DNA of 64,000 nucleotides, from contig NZ_JAUSYL010000001.1 in the NCBI RefSeq assembly GCF_030816895.1, forward strand, positions 2,232,001 through 2,296,000. The letters are read 5' to 3'. Positions 1-8,133 of the stretch are shown here, one piece after another. The notes under the pieces are model-generated. The model was not told the origin of the DNA. It saw only the letters and a list, made by a program, of their open reading frames with translations, and made no database searches. Made by a program: the position numbers and the translations under genes. Position 1 is the first letter of the stretch. Every line of letters begins with the position of its first letter. This DNA comes from Clavibacter sp. B3I6. GTDB taxonomy: Bacteria > Actinomycetota > Actinomycetes > Actinomycetales > Microbacteriaceae.

Positions 1-189
1 ATGCCGACGCCCGGCAGCGAGGCGGCGCGGGCACGCGAGGCGCGCCTGGCCCGCAAGGGGAAGCTCGTCGCCCCCGAGGCGACGTCCGGCCCCGCGACCG
101 TGGTCGTCGAGGAGCGCAAGCCGGCCCAGCGGCAGCAGCCGGTGAACAAGAACCGTGCCAAGAAGCAGGCGGGATCCAAGAACCGATGA
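1..189 (+). CDS. yidC: Membrane protein insertase YidC, C-terminal end (truncated by window edge)
   Basis: Only the last 62 residues are visible; the gene begins left of the window. The tail is hydrophilic, rich in Lys and Arg and without membrane segments, as expected for the cytoplasmic, ribosome-contacting tail of actinobacterial YidC/Oxa1 insertases, which place proteins into the inner membrane. The call rests on this tail plus context: jag follows with a 4-base ATGA overlap, and yidC-jag-rsmG-parA-parB is the standard order near actinobacterial origins. The insertase core itself cannot be checked here. Confidence 0.8.
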   Translation: MPTPGSEAARAREARLARKGKLVAPEATSGPATVVVEERKPAQRQQPVNKNRAKKQAGSKNR

Positions 190-728
190 GCGAAGTGACC
201 GACTCCCCCGAGCAGGCCGTCGACGTGGTCGCCGGCGACGACCAGACCGCCGTACCGGCCCCTGGAGACGCACCCGCTGCCGTCGACGAGGGTGACATCG
301 CCGCGGACTACATCGAGGAGCTCCTCGACATCTGCGACCTGGATGGCGACATCGACATCGACCAGCGCGGTGGCCGGGCCTACGTGTCCGTCGACGCGGC
401 CGACTCGGAGGACCTGCGGCTGCTGTCGAACCCCGAGACCGTGACGGCGCTGCAGGAGCTGACCCGGCTCGCCGTGCAGAACAAGACCGGCGTGTTCAGC
501 CGCCTGATCCTCGATGTCGGCGGCTCGCGGGACGCCCGGCAGGCGGAGCTCGCACAGCTCGTCGACCGGGCCGTGGAGCGCATCTCCGCGGGGTCGGCGA
601 GTGCCTCCCTGCCTCCCATGTCCTCGTACGAGCGGAAGCTCGTCCACGACATCGTGGCGGAGCGCGGGTACACCTCCGAGTCCGAGGGCGAGGGGCGTGA
701 CCGCCACACGGTGATCACCAAGGCGTGA
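186..728 (+). CDS. jag: Jag/KhpB-type RNA-binding protein (KH plus R3H domains)
   Basis: 180 residues. The first 40 are acidic and probably disordered. A KH-like domain follows from about residue 40, with the stretch IEELLDICDLDGDIDID, and a C-terminal R3H domain carries SYERKLVHDIVAERGYTSES near residues 147-166. Jag (SpoIIIJ-associated, KhpB) proteins bind RNA and are nearly always coupled to yidC. The start overlaps the yidC stop as ATGA, so translation is probably coupled. A strong terminator lies 20 bases after the stop. The cellular role in this lineage is not known from the sequence. Confidence 0.93.
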   Translation: MSEVTDSPEQAVDVVAGDDQTAVPAPGDAPAAVDEGDIAADYIEELLDICDLDGDIDIDQRGGRAYVSVDAADSEDLRLLSNPETVTALQELTRLAVQNKTGVFSRLILDVGGSRDARQAELAQLVDRAVERISAGSASASLPPMSSYERKLVHDIVAERGYTSESEGEGRDRHTVITKA

Positions 729-747
729 AGCGTCGGCGTGACGATGA

Positions 748-777
748 GAAGGCCCGGTCCAGTTGGACCGGGCCTTC
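748..777 (+). terminator. Rho-independent-type terminator after jag
   Basis: Perfect 13-bp stem GAAGGCCCGGTCC / GGACCGGGCCTTC with an AGTT loop, followed by ATTCGT. It begins 20 bases after the jag stop and should end the yidC-jag transcript before the rsmG-parAB block. Confidence 0.9.
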
Positions 778-1063
778 ATTCGTAGAGAGTGGGATTCCGA
801 GCGTTGATGGGAATTTGTTAATACAGATGTACTAGAACGCTGCGAGCTCGAATCCAGCTGAGGAGTGCAAGCGAGGAGCCGTCTTGGCGGCGCACCTACC
901 GTGGACGTATATGTGTGACGTGATCGATGCCATCGACCGCCGGTCACGCTCGATGAGCGATCACGGGACGTATCTTGGAGCCGACTACGTACGGGCGATG
1001 ACAGTCTGTGTGCTGGGCACAATGGTCTGAGCATGGCTGACGGGGTCATAGGGGGTGAGACGG

Positions 1064-1079
1064 TGTTTCACGTGAAACA
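1064..1079. other. parS centromere site 1
   Basis: TGTTTCACGTGAAACA, a perfect 16-bp palindrome matching the universal bacterial parS consensus TGTTNCACGTGAAACA. ParB, encoded 2 kb downstream, should load here and spread. It is one of three sites within 1 kb. Confidence 0.96.
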
Positions 1080-1165
1080 TATGCTGCGGTGGCTCATCGA
1101 ATCGCAGGTGACGGCAATGCACGCGCGAAGTCGCGCAGGGCCCCTTCCTGGCTCATGCGTGGACA

Positions 1166-1181
1166 TGTTTCACGTGAAACG
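1166..1181. other. parS centromere site 2
   Basis: TGTTTCACGTGAAACG. It has the full 14-bp palindromic core GTTTCACGTGAAAC and differs from the consensus only in the last base. It lies 102 bases from site 1. Confidence 0.93.
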
Positions 1182-1345
1182 TGTTCTGCAGGGGCGACAT
1201 CGTCGCCCTGCCTGGAGTCGCTCGGGACGCCGTCCTACAGACACTAAACTCGAGGGACCCGGCCACGCGCACCCACGGTGTCGCGTCACGAGGACCGCGA
1301 AGTTCCCCCCGACCTCCGCCACGCCGATGAGAAGATGGGATCGTC

Positions 1346-1982
1346 ATGTCCGAGAAGATCACCGTCGAGCAGGAACCGGCTGTCGCGCAGGAACTGTTCG
1401 GTGCACAGATAGACGTCGTGCGGGAGTTCACGGCACAGCTGGGGGAGCGCGGGGAGGAGCTGGGGTTGATCGGTCCCCTGGAGCCCCCTCGGCTGTGGAC
1501 ACCGACACGTCATCAACTCCGTGCTGATCGCTCCCCTGCTCCGGCCGGGCGTCGTCGGTGATATCGGCACGGGAGCTGGTCTTCCCGGACTCGTCCTCGC
1601 CATCGCGCGTCCGGATGTCGACTTCGTCCTCATCGAGCCTATGGAACGGCGGGTGGCGTGGCTCGAGGAGCAGGTCGGCCACTTGAGCCTCAGCAACGTC
1701 ACCGTGCGGCGTGCGCGAGCGGAGGACGTCGCTCAGGAGTTCACCCTGGATCAGGTCACGGCTCGAGCCGTGAGCGCATTCTCGAAGCTCATCCCGCTCA
1801 CTGTCCCGCTCGTTCGGACGGGTGGCGAGCTCGTGTTCATGAAGGGCGTCAATGTCGAGCGTGAGGTCGAGGCCGCGAGCAAGGCGATACGCAAGTACCA
1901 CCTGGAGGACGTCGAGGTGCTGACGCTGGGGGCCGGGCAGGTCGACGAGGTCACCCGGGCCATCCGTGCGCGGGTGGCGTAG
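1346..1982 (+). pseudogene. rsmG: 16S rRNA (guanine-N7) methyltransferase RsmG, frameshifted
   Basis: RsmG (GidB) methylates G527 of 16S rRNA using S-adenosylmethionine. The N-terminal part, from ATG 1346 to ...EPPRLW, is in one frame. The remainder (RHVINSVLIAPLL, then the SAM-binding motif GDIGTGAGLPGLVLA and on to the stop at 1980-1982) is in the next. The break is near 1499-1505, where CTGTGG is followed by ACACCGAC; family members normally read LWDRH or LWERH here, so GAC appears replaced by ACAC, a net gain of one base. All other family features are intact. As written the product stops after 71 residues, without the SAM site. It is either a real recent inactivation or a sequence error; no slippery sequence suggests programmed frameshifting. 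Confidence 0.88.
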
Positions 1983-2055
1983 CCAATGGCTATTGTGATC
2001 CCAATTTGTGCTGATCAGGCTCAAATTCCTGACGTCGGTCGCCCTGATGATGCGA

Positions 2056-2071
2056 TGTTCCACGTGAAACA
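2056..2071. other. parS centromere site 3
   Basis: TGTTCCACGTGAAACA matches TGTTNCACGTGAAACA with C at the free position. It lies between rsmG and parA, 53 bases before the chosen parA start, so ParB bound here could also affect parAB transcription. Confidence 0.95.
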
Positions 2072-2124
2072 TGCGCGCCGGTTCACACAAACGTTCTCGA
2101 TCTCCACTCGACAGGAAGTTCACC

Positions 2125-3006
2125 ATGGATGACGACCTGAGTCCCATCGCACGTGAGCTGTCCGCGACCAATCGGCGGCGGAAGGCGCTTGCTGGACTCG
2201 TGCTCCCTCGGCCGGCGACGACCCGCGTCTTCACGATCGCGAACCAGAAGGGCGGCGTGGGGAAGACCACGTCGACGGTGAACCTGGCGGCCGCCCTGGC
2301 CAAATCCGGTGCGCGGACGATGGTCATCGACCTCGATCCGCAGGGCAACGCGTCGACGGCCCTCGGTGCAGACCGGTCCTCGGAGCTGTCGAGCGTCTAC
2401 GACGTGCTCGTGAACGACGCATCCATCGAGGACGCACTCCAGAGGAGTCCCGAGTTCGACACGCTCTTCTGCGTGCCGGCGACGATCCACCTCGCCGGTG
2501 CGGAGATTGAGCTCGTCACCCTGGACCAGCGGGAGCGTCGGCTCCGCCGCGCGCTCGATGCCTTCCTCGCGTCCGAGTCCGGCCAGGGCTTCGACTACGT
2601 GCTCATCGACTGCCCGCCGTCGTTGGGACTCCTCACCATCAATGCGTTCACCGCTGCCAAGGAAGTCCTCATCCCGATCCAGTGCGAGTACTACGCACTG
2701 GAGGGCCTGAGCCAGCTGCTCTCGAACATCGAGCTCATCGCGCAGCACCTCAACCCGGAGCTGGCGATGTCGACGATCCTCCTCACCATGTACGACGGCC
2801 GCACGAACCTCGCGCAGCAGGTCGCGGCGGAGGTGCGCGAGCACTTCCCCCAACAGACCCTCACGACCCTGATCCCGCGCTCCGTGCGCATCAGCGAGGC
2901 GCCGAGCTACGGCCAGAGCGTCATCAGCTACGACCCCCATTCCCCCGGCGCGCTCTCCTACCTGGAGGCAGCCGCCGAGATCGCACACCGAGGAGCCCAG
3001 AGGTAA
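2125..3006 (+). CDS. parA: Chromosome-partitioning ATPase ParA (Soj)
   Basis: 293 residues from ATG 2125, chosen because AGGAAG lies 6 bases upstream (2113-2118). An in-frame ATG at 2071 lies in parS site 3 and lacks a ribosome binding site. The deviant Walker A motif KGGVGKTTS is at about residues 42-50, with the switch regions MVIDLDPQGNAS and YVLIDCPPSLG. ParA forms ATP-dependent dimers on nucleoid DNA and moves ParB-parS complexes apart during chromosome segregation. Its stop overlaps the parB start by one base (TAATG), so the two form an operon. Confidence 0.96.
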   Translation: MDDDLSPIARELSATNRRRKALAGLVLPRPATTRVFTIANQKGGVGKTTSTVNLAAALAKSGARTMVIDLDPQGNASTALGADRSSELSSVYDVLVNDASIEDALQRSPEFDTLFCVPATIHLAGAEIELVTLDQRERRLRRALDAFLASESGQGFDYVLIDCPPSLGLLTINAFTAAKEVLIPIQCEYYALEGLSQLLSNIELIAQHLNPELAMSTILLTMYDGRTNLAQQVAAEVREHFPQQTLTTLIPRSVRISEAPSYGQSVISYDPHSPGALSYLEAAAEIAHRGAQR

Positions 3007-4010
3007 TGGCAACGAAGAGAACCGGCCTGGGGCGCGGCATCGGCGCCCTCATCCCCACCTCCGACGACCGCAGCCGGCCCGTGGACGTGTTCTTCCCGGA
3101 CAGCGTCGGCGCCGGCGCGCCGAGCGGCATGCAGGCTCCTCAGGGCGAGAAGGCGGGGGGCGACACGCGCGAGCCCGAGCTCGTGGCCGTACCGGGCGCA
3201 CGGCTGGCCAACCTGGATCCTGCGGACATCACGCCGAACGCGCAGCAGCCGCGCACGGACTTCCGTCCCGACGAGCTCCAGGAGCTCGTCGTGTCCATCC
3301 GCGAGTACGGAGTCCTGCAGCCGATCGTCGTCCGACCGCTGGGCGCGGACGACACCGGTCGCGCACGGTACGAGCTCGTCATGGGGGAGCGGCGACTCCG
3401 CGCTACGAAGGAGCTCGGCCTCGACACCATCCCGGCCGTCATCAAGGACACCGCCGACGAGTCGATGCTCCGGGATGCGCTGCTGGAGAACCTGCACCGA
3501 TCCGAGCTCAATCCGCTGGAGGAGGCGAGCGCCTACCAGCAGCTGCTGGCCGACTTCGCCATCACGCAGGACGAGCTCGCGCAGCGGCTGGGGCGGTCAC
3601 GGCCGCAGATCACCAACACGATCCGCCTCCTGCGGCTGCCGGAGGACGTACAGCACCGGGTGGCTGCCGGGGTGCTGTCCGCCGGTCACGCACGGGCGAT
3701 CCTGTCGTCGGGGGACGAGGAGGCCATGCGCCACCTCGCCGACAAGATCGTGAACGAGGACCTGTCCGTGCGGGCGGCAGAGGCCGCCGCGCAGAAGGGG
3801 CAGCGCACGACGAAGCCCCGGAAGAGCTCGTCCTCCGCGCGCGACGCGCACCTCGACGAGGCCGCGCACCGGCTGGGCGACCACCTGAACACGAGCGTCC
3901 GGGTGACGATGTCGGCTCAGAAGGGGCAGATCCTCATCGACTTCGCGACCCTCGGGGACTTGACGCGCATCGTGCAGGAGATCGGCGTGCCGGACGGCGA
4001 GCTGGGATGA
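3006..4010 (+). CDS. parB: Chromosome-partitioning protein ParB (CTPase, parS-binding)
   Basis: 334 residues. The N terminus has the conserved GLGRGIGALIP. Next come the ParB/Spo0J domain (ITPNAQQPRTDF, then the CTP-binding motif GERRLRA near residue 126), the central HTH that reads parS (about residues 180-215), and a C-terminal dimerisation segment. ParB clamps close on DNA at parS using CTP and recruit ParA and SMC. Three parS sites lie just upstream. The start overlaps the parA stop; a convergent terminator follows. Confidence 0.97.
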   Translation: MATKRTGLGRGIGALIPTSDDRSRPVDVFFPDSVGAGAPSGMQAPQGEKAGGDTREPELVAVPGARLANLDPADITPNAQQPRTDFRPDELQELVVSIREYGVLQPIVVRPLGADDTGRARYELVMGERRLRATKELGLDTIPAVIKDTADESMLRDALLENLHRSELNPLEEASAYQQLLADFAITQDELAQRLGRSRPQITNTIRLLRLPEDVQHRVAAGVLSAGHARAILSSGDEEAMRHLADKIVNEDLSVRAAEAAAQKGQRTTKPRKSSSSARDAHLDEAAHRLGDHLNTSVRVTMSAQKGQILIDFATLGDLTRIVQEIGVPDGELG

Positions 4011-4017
4011 CGCACGC

Positions 4018-4050
4018 GAGGGGGAACGGACCAGGCGTCCGTTCCCCCTC
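4018..4050. terminator. Bidirectional terminator between parB and ddl
   Basis: Inverted repeat GAGGGGGAACGGAC / GTCCGTTCCCCCTC with a short loop, located between the converging parB (+) and ddl (-) genes. Confidence 0.85.
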
Positions 4051-4065
4051 GTGGTCTTCCCGCCG

Positions 4066-5031
4066 TCAGCGCGGGTCGGCTGCGGCGAGGGCGGCCTCGG
4101 CGAGGCGACGGTAGAGGTCGCCGACCTCGATGCCGGCCGCGGCGAGGCCCTGGGGCAGCAGCGACGTCTCCGTCAGCCCCGGGATCACGTTGACCTCGAG
4201 GAACCAGGGGTCTCCGGCGGCGTCGATGATGATGTCGACGCGCGAGACCTGCCCGATGCCGAGCGCCCGGTGGATCCCGATCGCGGCCTCCGTGGCCGAG
4301 GCCGCCTCGGAGGCGGAGATGCGAGCCGGCGTGTAGAAGCGGGTCAGACCCGCGTTGTACCGCGCCTCGTAGCCGTACACGCCCGACGTGGGGACGATCT
4401 CCGTGGCCGGCAGGGCCTCGGGACCCTCGCCGGTGTCGAGGACGCCGATGGCGACCTCGGTGCCCTCCACGAGCTGCTCGATGAGGGCGACATCACCGTA
4501 CGTGTAGGCGTCGACCATGGCGCGGGGGAGCGCTTCCGCGTCGCGCACGATGGTCACGCCCTGCGCGGATCCCCCACGGGCGGGCTTCACGGCGTACGGC
4601 GCGGGCATGGCCTCCGTCACGAGTCGGAGGACGGCCGCGGCGCCCAGCTCGCGGAACGTGTCCTTCGGGAGGGTGACCGATCGCGGGGTGCGGATGCCGG
4701 CGGACTCGGCCAGCGCCTTGGCGGTGGGCTTGTCCCAGGCGAGGCGGGCGGCCCGAGCGGAGGATCCCACGTAGGGGACGCCCGCGAGCTCGAGCAGCCC
4801 GAGGAGGGCTCCGTCCTCGCCGCTCGCCCCGTGCAGGACTGGCCAGACGACGGCGGGAGGGGTGTCGCGCAGGAAGTCGAGCAGGGTGGCGTCGGGATCG
4901 CGGAGCGACGACTCCACGCCCGCGCGGTGCAGGGCGTCCGCCACACGGCGTCCGCTGCGGAGCGAGACGTCGCGCTCGTGCGAGATGCCGCCGGCCAGGA
5001 CGACGACGGAGAGGGGCTCGTGTGCGGTCAT
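4066..5031 (-). CDS. ddl: D-alanine--D-alanine ligase (ATP-grasp)
   Basis: 321 residues from ATG 5031 (MTAHEPLSVVVLAGG). The reading frame stays open further upstream, but that extension is low-complexity. N-terminal domain: GGISHERDVSLRSG and HGASGEDGALLG, matching the Ddl HGxxGEDG motif. ATP-grasp core: YAVKPARGGSAQGV. Metal and substrate loop: EVNVIPGLTETSLLP. Ddl joins two D-alanines with ATP for the peptidoglycan stem peptide. It follows the aminotransferase gene on the same strand with a 34-base gap, so co-transcription is likely. A related D-Ala ligase-like specificity cannot be ruled out, but all visible motifs fit Ddl. Confidence 0.92.
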   Translation of the reverse strand: MTAHEPLSVVVLAGGISHERDVSLRSGRRVADALHRAGVESSLRDPDATLLDFLRDTPPAVVWPVLHGASGEDGALLGLLELAGVPYVGSSARAARLAWDKPTAKALAESAGIRTPRSVTLPKDTFRELGAAAVLRLVTEAMPAPYAVKPARGGSAQGVTIVRDAEALPRAMVDAYTYGDVALIEQLVEGTEVAIGVLDTGEGPEALPATEIVPTSGVYGYEARYNAGLTRFYTPARISASEAASATEAAIGIHRALGIGQVSRVDIIIDAAGDPWFLEVNVIPGLTETSLLPQGLAAAGIEVGDLYRRLAEAALAAADPR

Positions 5032-5065
5032 GGTGCTGGATCCGATCGTGCTCGGTTGGTGCGGG

Positions 5066-6388
5066 TCAGTCGAGGTCGGGCGGCGGCGCGGAGACGGACG
5101 TCGTGGGGCGGGACGCGAGCGCGCCGGTGCCGGAGAACGTGCTGAGGAGGTCCAGCTCGTCGTCGATGACCGTCGCCATGCGACGGACGCCCTCACGGAT
5201 GCGCTCGGGCGTCGGGTAGCAGAAGGACAGGCGGATGGCATCGCGACCGCGGCCGTCGGCGTAGAACGCGGTGCCGGGCGTGTACGCGACGAGCGCGGTG
5301 ACGGCACGCGGCAGCATCTGCTTCGAGTCCAGCTGCTCCGGGAGCTTGAGCCACACGTAGAAGCCGCCGTTGGGCACCGTCCAGCTGAGGCTCGGCAGGT
5401 GCTCGGCGAGGGCGGAGAGCGTGGCGTCGCGCCGCTCGCGGTAGACGCCGCGGAAGGTGTCGATCTGGCCCTTCCAATCGGACGCGTGCAGGTACTCGCT
5501 GATGATCAGCTGGCTGAAGGAGCTGGGGGAGAGGACGGCCGACTCCTGGGCGAGGATGAGCTTCTCGCGGATGGCGTGCGGTGCGAGAGCCCAGCCGACC
5601 CGGAAGCCGGGAGCGAGCGTCTTCGAGAAGGAGCCGAGGTAGATGACGCCCTCGTCGTCGAGGCTGCGCATCGCGTCCGGGGCCGGGCGGTCGAACCAGA
5701 GGAGCCCGTAGGGGTTGTCCTCCAGCACGAGGATGTCGTTCGAGCGGCAGATCTCGAGGATCTCCGGGCGCCGGGCCGCCGACATGGTGACGCCGGCCGG
5801 GTTGTGGAAGTTCGGGACCGTGTAGAGGAACTTGATGGTGCGACCCTCGCCGCGGATCCGCGCGATGGCCTCGCGCAGCGCCTCGGGCACGAGGCCGTCG
5901 TCGTCCATCACGACGTGCTCCACCACGGCCTGGTAGCTGCGGAAGACGCCGATGGCGCCGACGTAGCTGGGCGCCTCGGCGAGGATCACGTCGCCCGGGT
6001 CGATGAAGAGCTTGGTGACCAGGTCGAGCGCCTGCTGCGAGCCGGTGGTCGTGACGATGTCGTCGACGCTGCCGCGGATCCCCTCGAGCGCCATGATCTC
6101 GAGGATGTCCTCGCGGAGCTCGGGGGTGCCCTGGCCGCCGCCGTACTGCAGGGCCACGGGCCCGCGCTCGCGCATGACCTTCTCCATGGCCGTGACGATG
6201 AGCTCCTGCGGGAGGGCGGAGACGAACGGCATGCCGCCGGCGAGGGAGACCACCTCGGGGCGCGAGGCCACGGCGAAGAGGGCACGGACCTCGGAGGCGC
6301 TGAGGCCCGAGGTCCTGTCCGCGTAGTGGGCGTACCACGGGTCGAGGTTGGTGCCCGCGGTCGCGCGGGGGCTGCCTGCAGATGTCAC
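5066..6388 (-). CDS. PLP-dependent aminotransferase, class I/II (LysN/2-aminoadipate type)
   Basis: 440 residues from GTG 6388, with GAGAG just upstream. Fold-type I features include GGGQGTPELREDI, the cofactor-contacting TTTGSQQALDL, NFHNPAG and EDNPYG, and the PLP lysine in GSFSKTLAPGFRVGW (about Lys256). The closest familiar group is the LysN/MocR-like aminotransferases acting on 2-aminoadipate, aromatic or branched-chain amino acids; this copy lacks a GntR DNA-binding domain. Substrate cannot be assigned from sequence. It stands directly upstream of ddl in a likely operon, a common arrangement in this family of bacteria. Confidence 0.9.
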   Translation of the reverse strand: MTSAGSPRATAGTNLDPWYAHYADRTSGLSASEVRALFAVASRPEVVSLAGGMPFVSALPQELIVTAMEKVMRERGPVALQYGGGQGTPELREDILEIMALEGIRGSVDDIVTTTGSQQALDLVTKLFIDPGDVILAEAPSYVGAIGVFRSYQAVVEHVVMDDDGLVPEALREAIARIRGEGRTIKFLYTVPNFHNPAGVTMSAARRPEILEICRSNDILVLEDNPYGLLWFDRPAPDAMRSLDDEGVIYLGSFSKTLAPGFRVGWALAPHAIREKLILAQESAVLSPSSFSQLIISEYLHASDWKGQIDTFRGVYRERRDATLSALAEHLPSLSWTVPNGGFYVWLKLPEQLDSKQMLPRAVTALVAYTPGTAFYADGRGRDAIRLSFCYPTPERIREGVRRMATVIDDELDLLSTFSGTGALASRPTTSVSAPPPDLD

Positions 6389-6475
6389 GTCACGTCTCTC
6401 ACTGTCCGATTGCCGTCCAGCCTAACGGGCAGCCGGAGGGGATCCCCGTGGCCGGCCGCCGGTGGCTGCGGGACG

Positions 6476-6513
6476 CCGGAGGGCCCGGCACCTCGCGGTG
6501 CCGGGCCCTCCGG
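6476..6513 (-). terminator. Strong hairpin terminator after trxA
   Basis: Perfect 17-bp stem CCGGAGGGCCCGGCACC / GGTGCCGGGCCCTCCGG with a TCGC loop, 31 bases downstream of the trxA stop. It separates the trxB-trxA transcript from the aminotransferase-ddl pair. Confidence 0.9.
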
Positions 6514-6544
6514 GTCGTGCGTCGCGCCGCAGCGCGAGCGGGTG

Positions 6545-6868
6545 CTACTTGAGGAACTCGGCGAACTCCTGCTCCAGGGCGGGCTTCGGCTTGGCGCCGA
6601 TGACGGTCTTGACGACCTCGCCGCCCTTGAAGACCTTCATGGCCGGGATCGACGTGATCTTGTACTTCATGGCGACCTCGGGGTTGTCGTCCACGTCGAT
6701 CTTGACGAGCTCGATGCCGGGGTTCTCGGCGGCGATCTGGTCGAGGACGGGGGAGACGGCCTTGCAGGGGCCGCACCAGGGCGCCCAGAAGTCGACGATG
6801 ACGGTCTTCTCGGCGTCGAGGACATCGGCCTGGAAGCTGGCGTCGGTGACGTCGCGGGAGTGGGACAT
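6545..6868 (-). CDS. trxA: Thioredoxin
   Basis: 107 residues from ATG 6868, with GAAGGAG upstream. The thioredoxin fold is complete: FWAPWCGPCK holds the redox pair CGPC at about residues 32-35, followed by DVDDNPEVAMKYKI, cis-proline TSIPAMKVFKGG and a final AKPKPALEQEFAEFLK. Thioredoxin reduces disulfides in cytoplasmic proteins such as ribonucleotide reductase and is recharged by TrxB, encoded 62 bases upstream on the same strand. Confidence 0.97.
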   Translation of the reverse strand: MSHSRDVTDASFQADVLDAEKTVIVDFWAPWCGPCKAVSPVLDQIAAENPGIELVKIDVDDNPEVAMKYKITSIPAMKVFKGGEVVKTVIGAKPKPALEQEFAEFLK

Positions 6869-6930
6869 GGGTGCTCCTTCGTGCGGTTCGTGCGGTCCCG
6901 GGCGGTTCCCGGATCGCGAGGTGGTGGGGA

Positions 6931-7965
6931 CTACTGGTCGGCGCCGACGAGCTCGCCGTCGGGGTCGACCACGCTGCCGGCGGCCGGTGCGCCGTGCGCC
7001 GCCGGTCCGTCGGGGCCGTCGGAAGCGGCGTCGAGCAGCGTGTCCGGCAGGGACGCCAGGAAGTGCTCGGCGTCCAGCGCGGCGATGGTGCCGGAGGCGG
7101 CCGCCGTGATGGCCTGGCGGTAGGTGGGGTCGATGACGTCGCCGGCCGCGAAGACGCCCGGCAGGTTGGTGCGCGACGAGCGGCCCTCGACGGCGATGGT
7201 GCCCTCGATCGTGAGCTCGAGCTGCTGGTGGAAGAGGTGCGTGCGCGGGTCGTTCCCGATGGCGATGAACAGGCCGTCTAGCGCGAGCGGTCGCTGCTCG
7301 CCCGTGACGGTGTCCTCGAGGATCACGCCGTCGACCTTCTCGCCGCCCGTGATGTCGACCACCTGCGCGTTCCAGACGAACTCGATCTTCGGGTTCTCGA
7401 ACGCGCGGTCCTGCATGATCTTGGAGGCGCGCAGGCTGTCCTTGCGGTGGATCACGTAGACCTTCTCCGCGAAGCGCGTGAGGAAGGTGGCCTCCTCCAT
7501 GGCGCTGTCGCCGCCGCCCACGACCGCGATGGTCTTCTGGCGGAAGAAGAAGCCGTCGCACGTGGCGCACCAGGAGACGCCGTGGCCGCTCAGGCGGTCC
7601 TCCGACGGGACGCCGAGCTTGCGGTACGCGGATCCGGTGGCGGCGATGACCGCGAGGCCCTCGTGCACGTCGCCGTTGCCGAGGGTGACGCGCTTCACGT
7701 CGCCCGTGAGCTCGACGGACGTGACGTCGTCGAGGACGACCTCGGTGCCGAACCGCTCGGCCTGCGCCTGCATCGCCATCATGAGGTCGGGGCCCTGGAT
7801 GCCCTCGGGGAAGCCCGGGTAGTTCTCCACCTCGGTGGTGTTCATCAGCTCGCCGCCGGCCTCGACCGAGCTCGCGATGAGGAGGGGCGTGAGGTTGGCG
7901 CGCGCGGCGTAGATGGCGGCCGTGTACCCCGCGGGACCCGAACCGATGATGATGATCTGACGCAC
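6931..7965 (-). CDS. trxB: Thioredoxin-disulfide reductase
   Basis: 344 residues from GTG 7965, chosen because GGAGGAG lies 8 bases upstream; the frame is open to ATG 8016 but with an atypical leader. FAD-binding GSGPAGYTAAIYAAR is at the N terminus, the redox-active CATC sits in SWCATCDGFFFR, and an NADPH motif VVGGGDSAMEEA follows. C-terminal FAD site: GVFAAGDVIDPTYRQAITAA. The enzyme moves electrons from NADPH to thioredoxin. The last 30 or so residues are a lineage-type extension. Confidence 0.96.
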   Translation of the reverse strand: MRQIIIIGSGPAGYTAAIYAARANLTPLLIASSVEAGGELMNTTEVENYPGFPEGIQGPDLMMAMQAQAERFGTEVVLDDVTSVELTGDVKRVTLGNGDVHEGLAVIAATGSAYRKLGVPSEDRLSGHGVSWCATCDGFFFRQKTIAVVGGGDSAMEEATFLTRFAEKVYVIHRKDSLRASKIMQDRAFENPKIEFVWNAQVVDITGGEKVDGVILEDTVTGEQRPLALDGLFIAIGNDPRTHLFHQQLELTIEGTIAVEGRSSRTNLPGVFAAGDVIDPTYRQAITAAASGTIAALDAEHFLASLPDTLLDAASDGPDGPAAHGAPAAGSVVDPDGELVGADQ

Positions 7966-8133
7966 GACGGCTTCTCCTCCACTGCTCGGCGGGGCGCCTT
8001 CCCGGTGCCCGCTCACCTCTGCAACAGACCCACGGTAGCGGCTATTCCTCCGCCTCCACCGGGCGTGGACGCGCGCGTGGACGGGCTCATGGACACGGCC
8101 GCGCGCGGGCGCGGCGGAGGCCGCCGCGGGGCG

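Larger units (their letters stand above)
778..1345. other. Intergenic region carrying two parS sites
   Basis: About 570 bases without a credible gene; the overlapping reading frames have shadow-type composition. The stretch near 800-840 (around TTGTTAATACAG) is unusually AT-rich for this genome and may hold a promoter, but no clear -35/-10 pair was found. TAAACT at 1245-1250 is a possible -10 box for rsmG. The clear elements are the two palindromic parS sites at 1064-1079 and 1166-1181. Confidence 0.6.

Noticed and set aside
1490..1530. Programmed ribosomal frameshifting in rsmG
   Set aside because: No slippery heptamer, no stop codon or downstream structure of the known kinds; a simple indel explains the data.
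2071..2124. ATG 2071 as the parA start
   Set aside because: It is the last base of parS site 3 plus two bases, has no ribosome binding site, and adds a non-conserved leader; ATG 2125 has AGGAAG at good distance.
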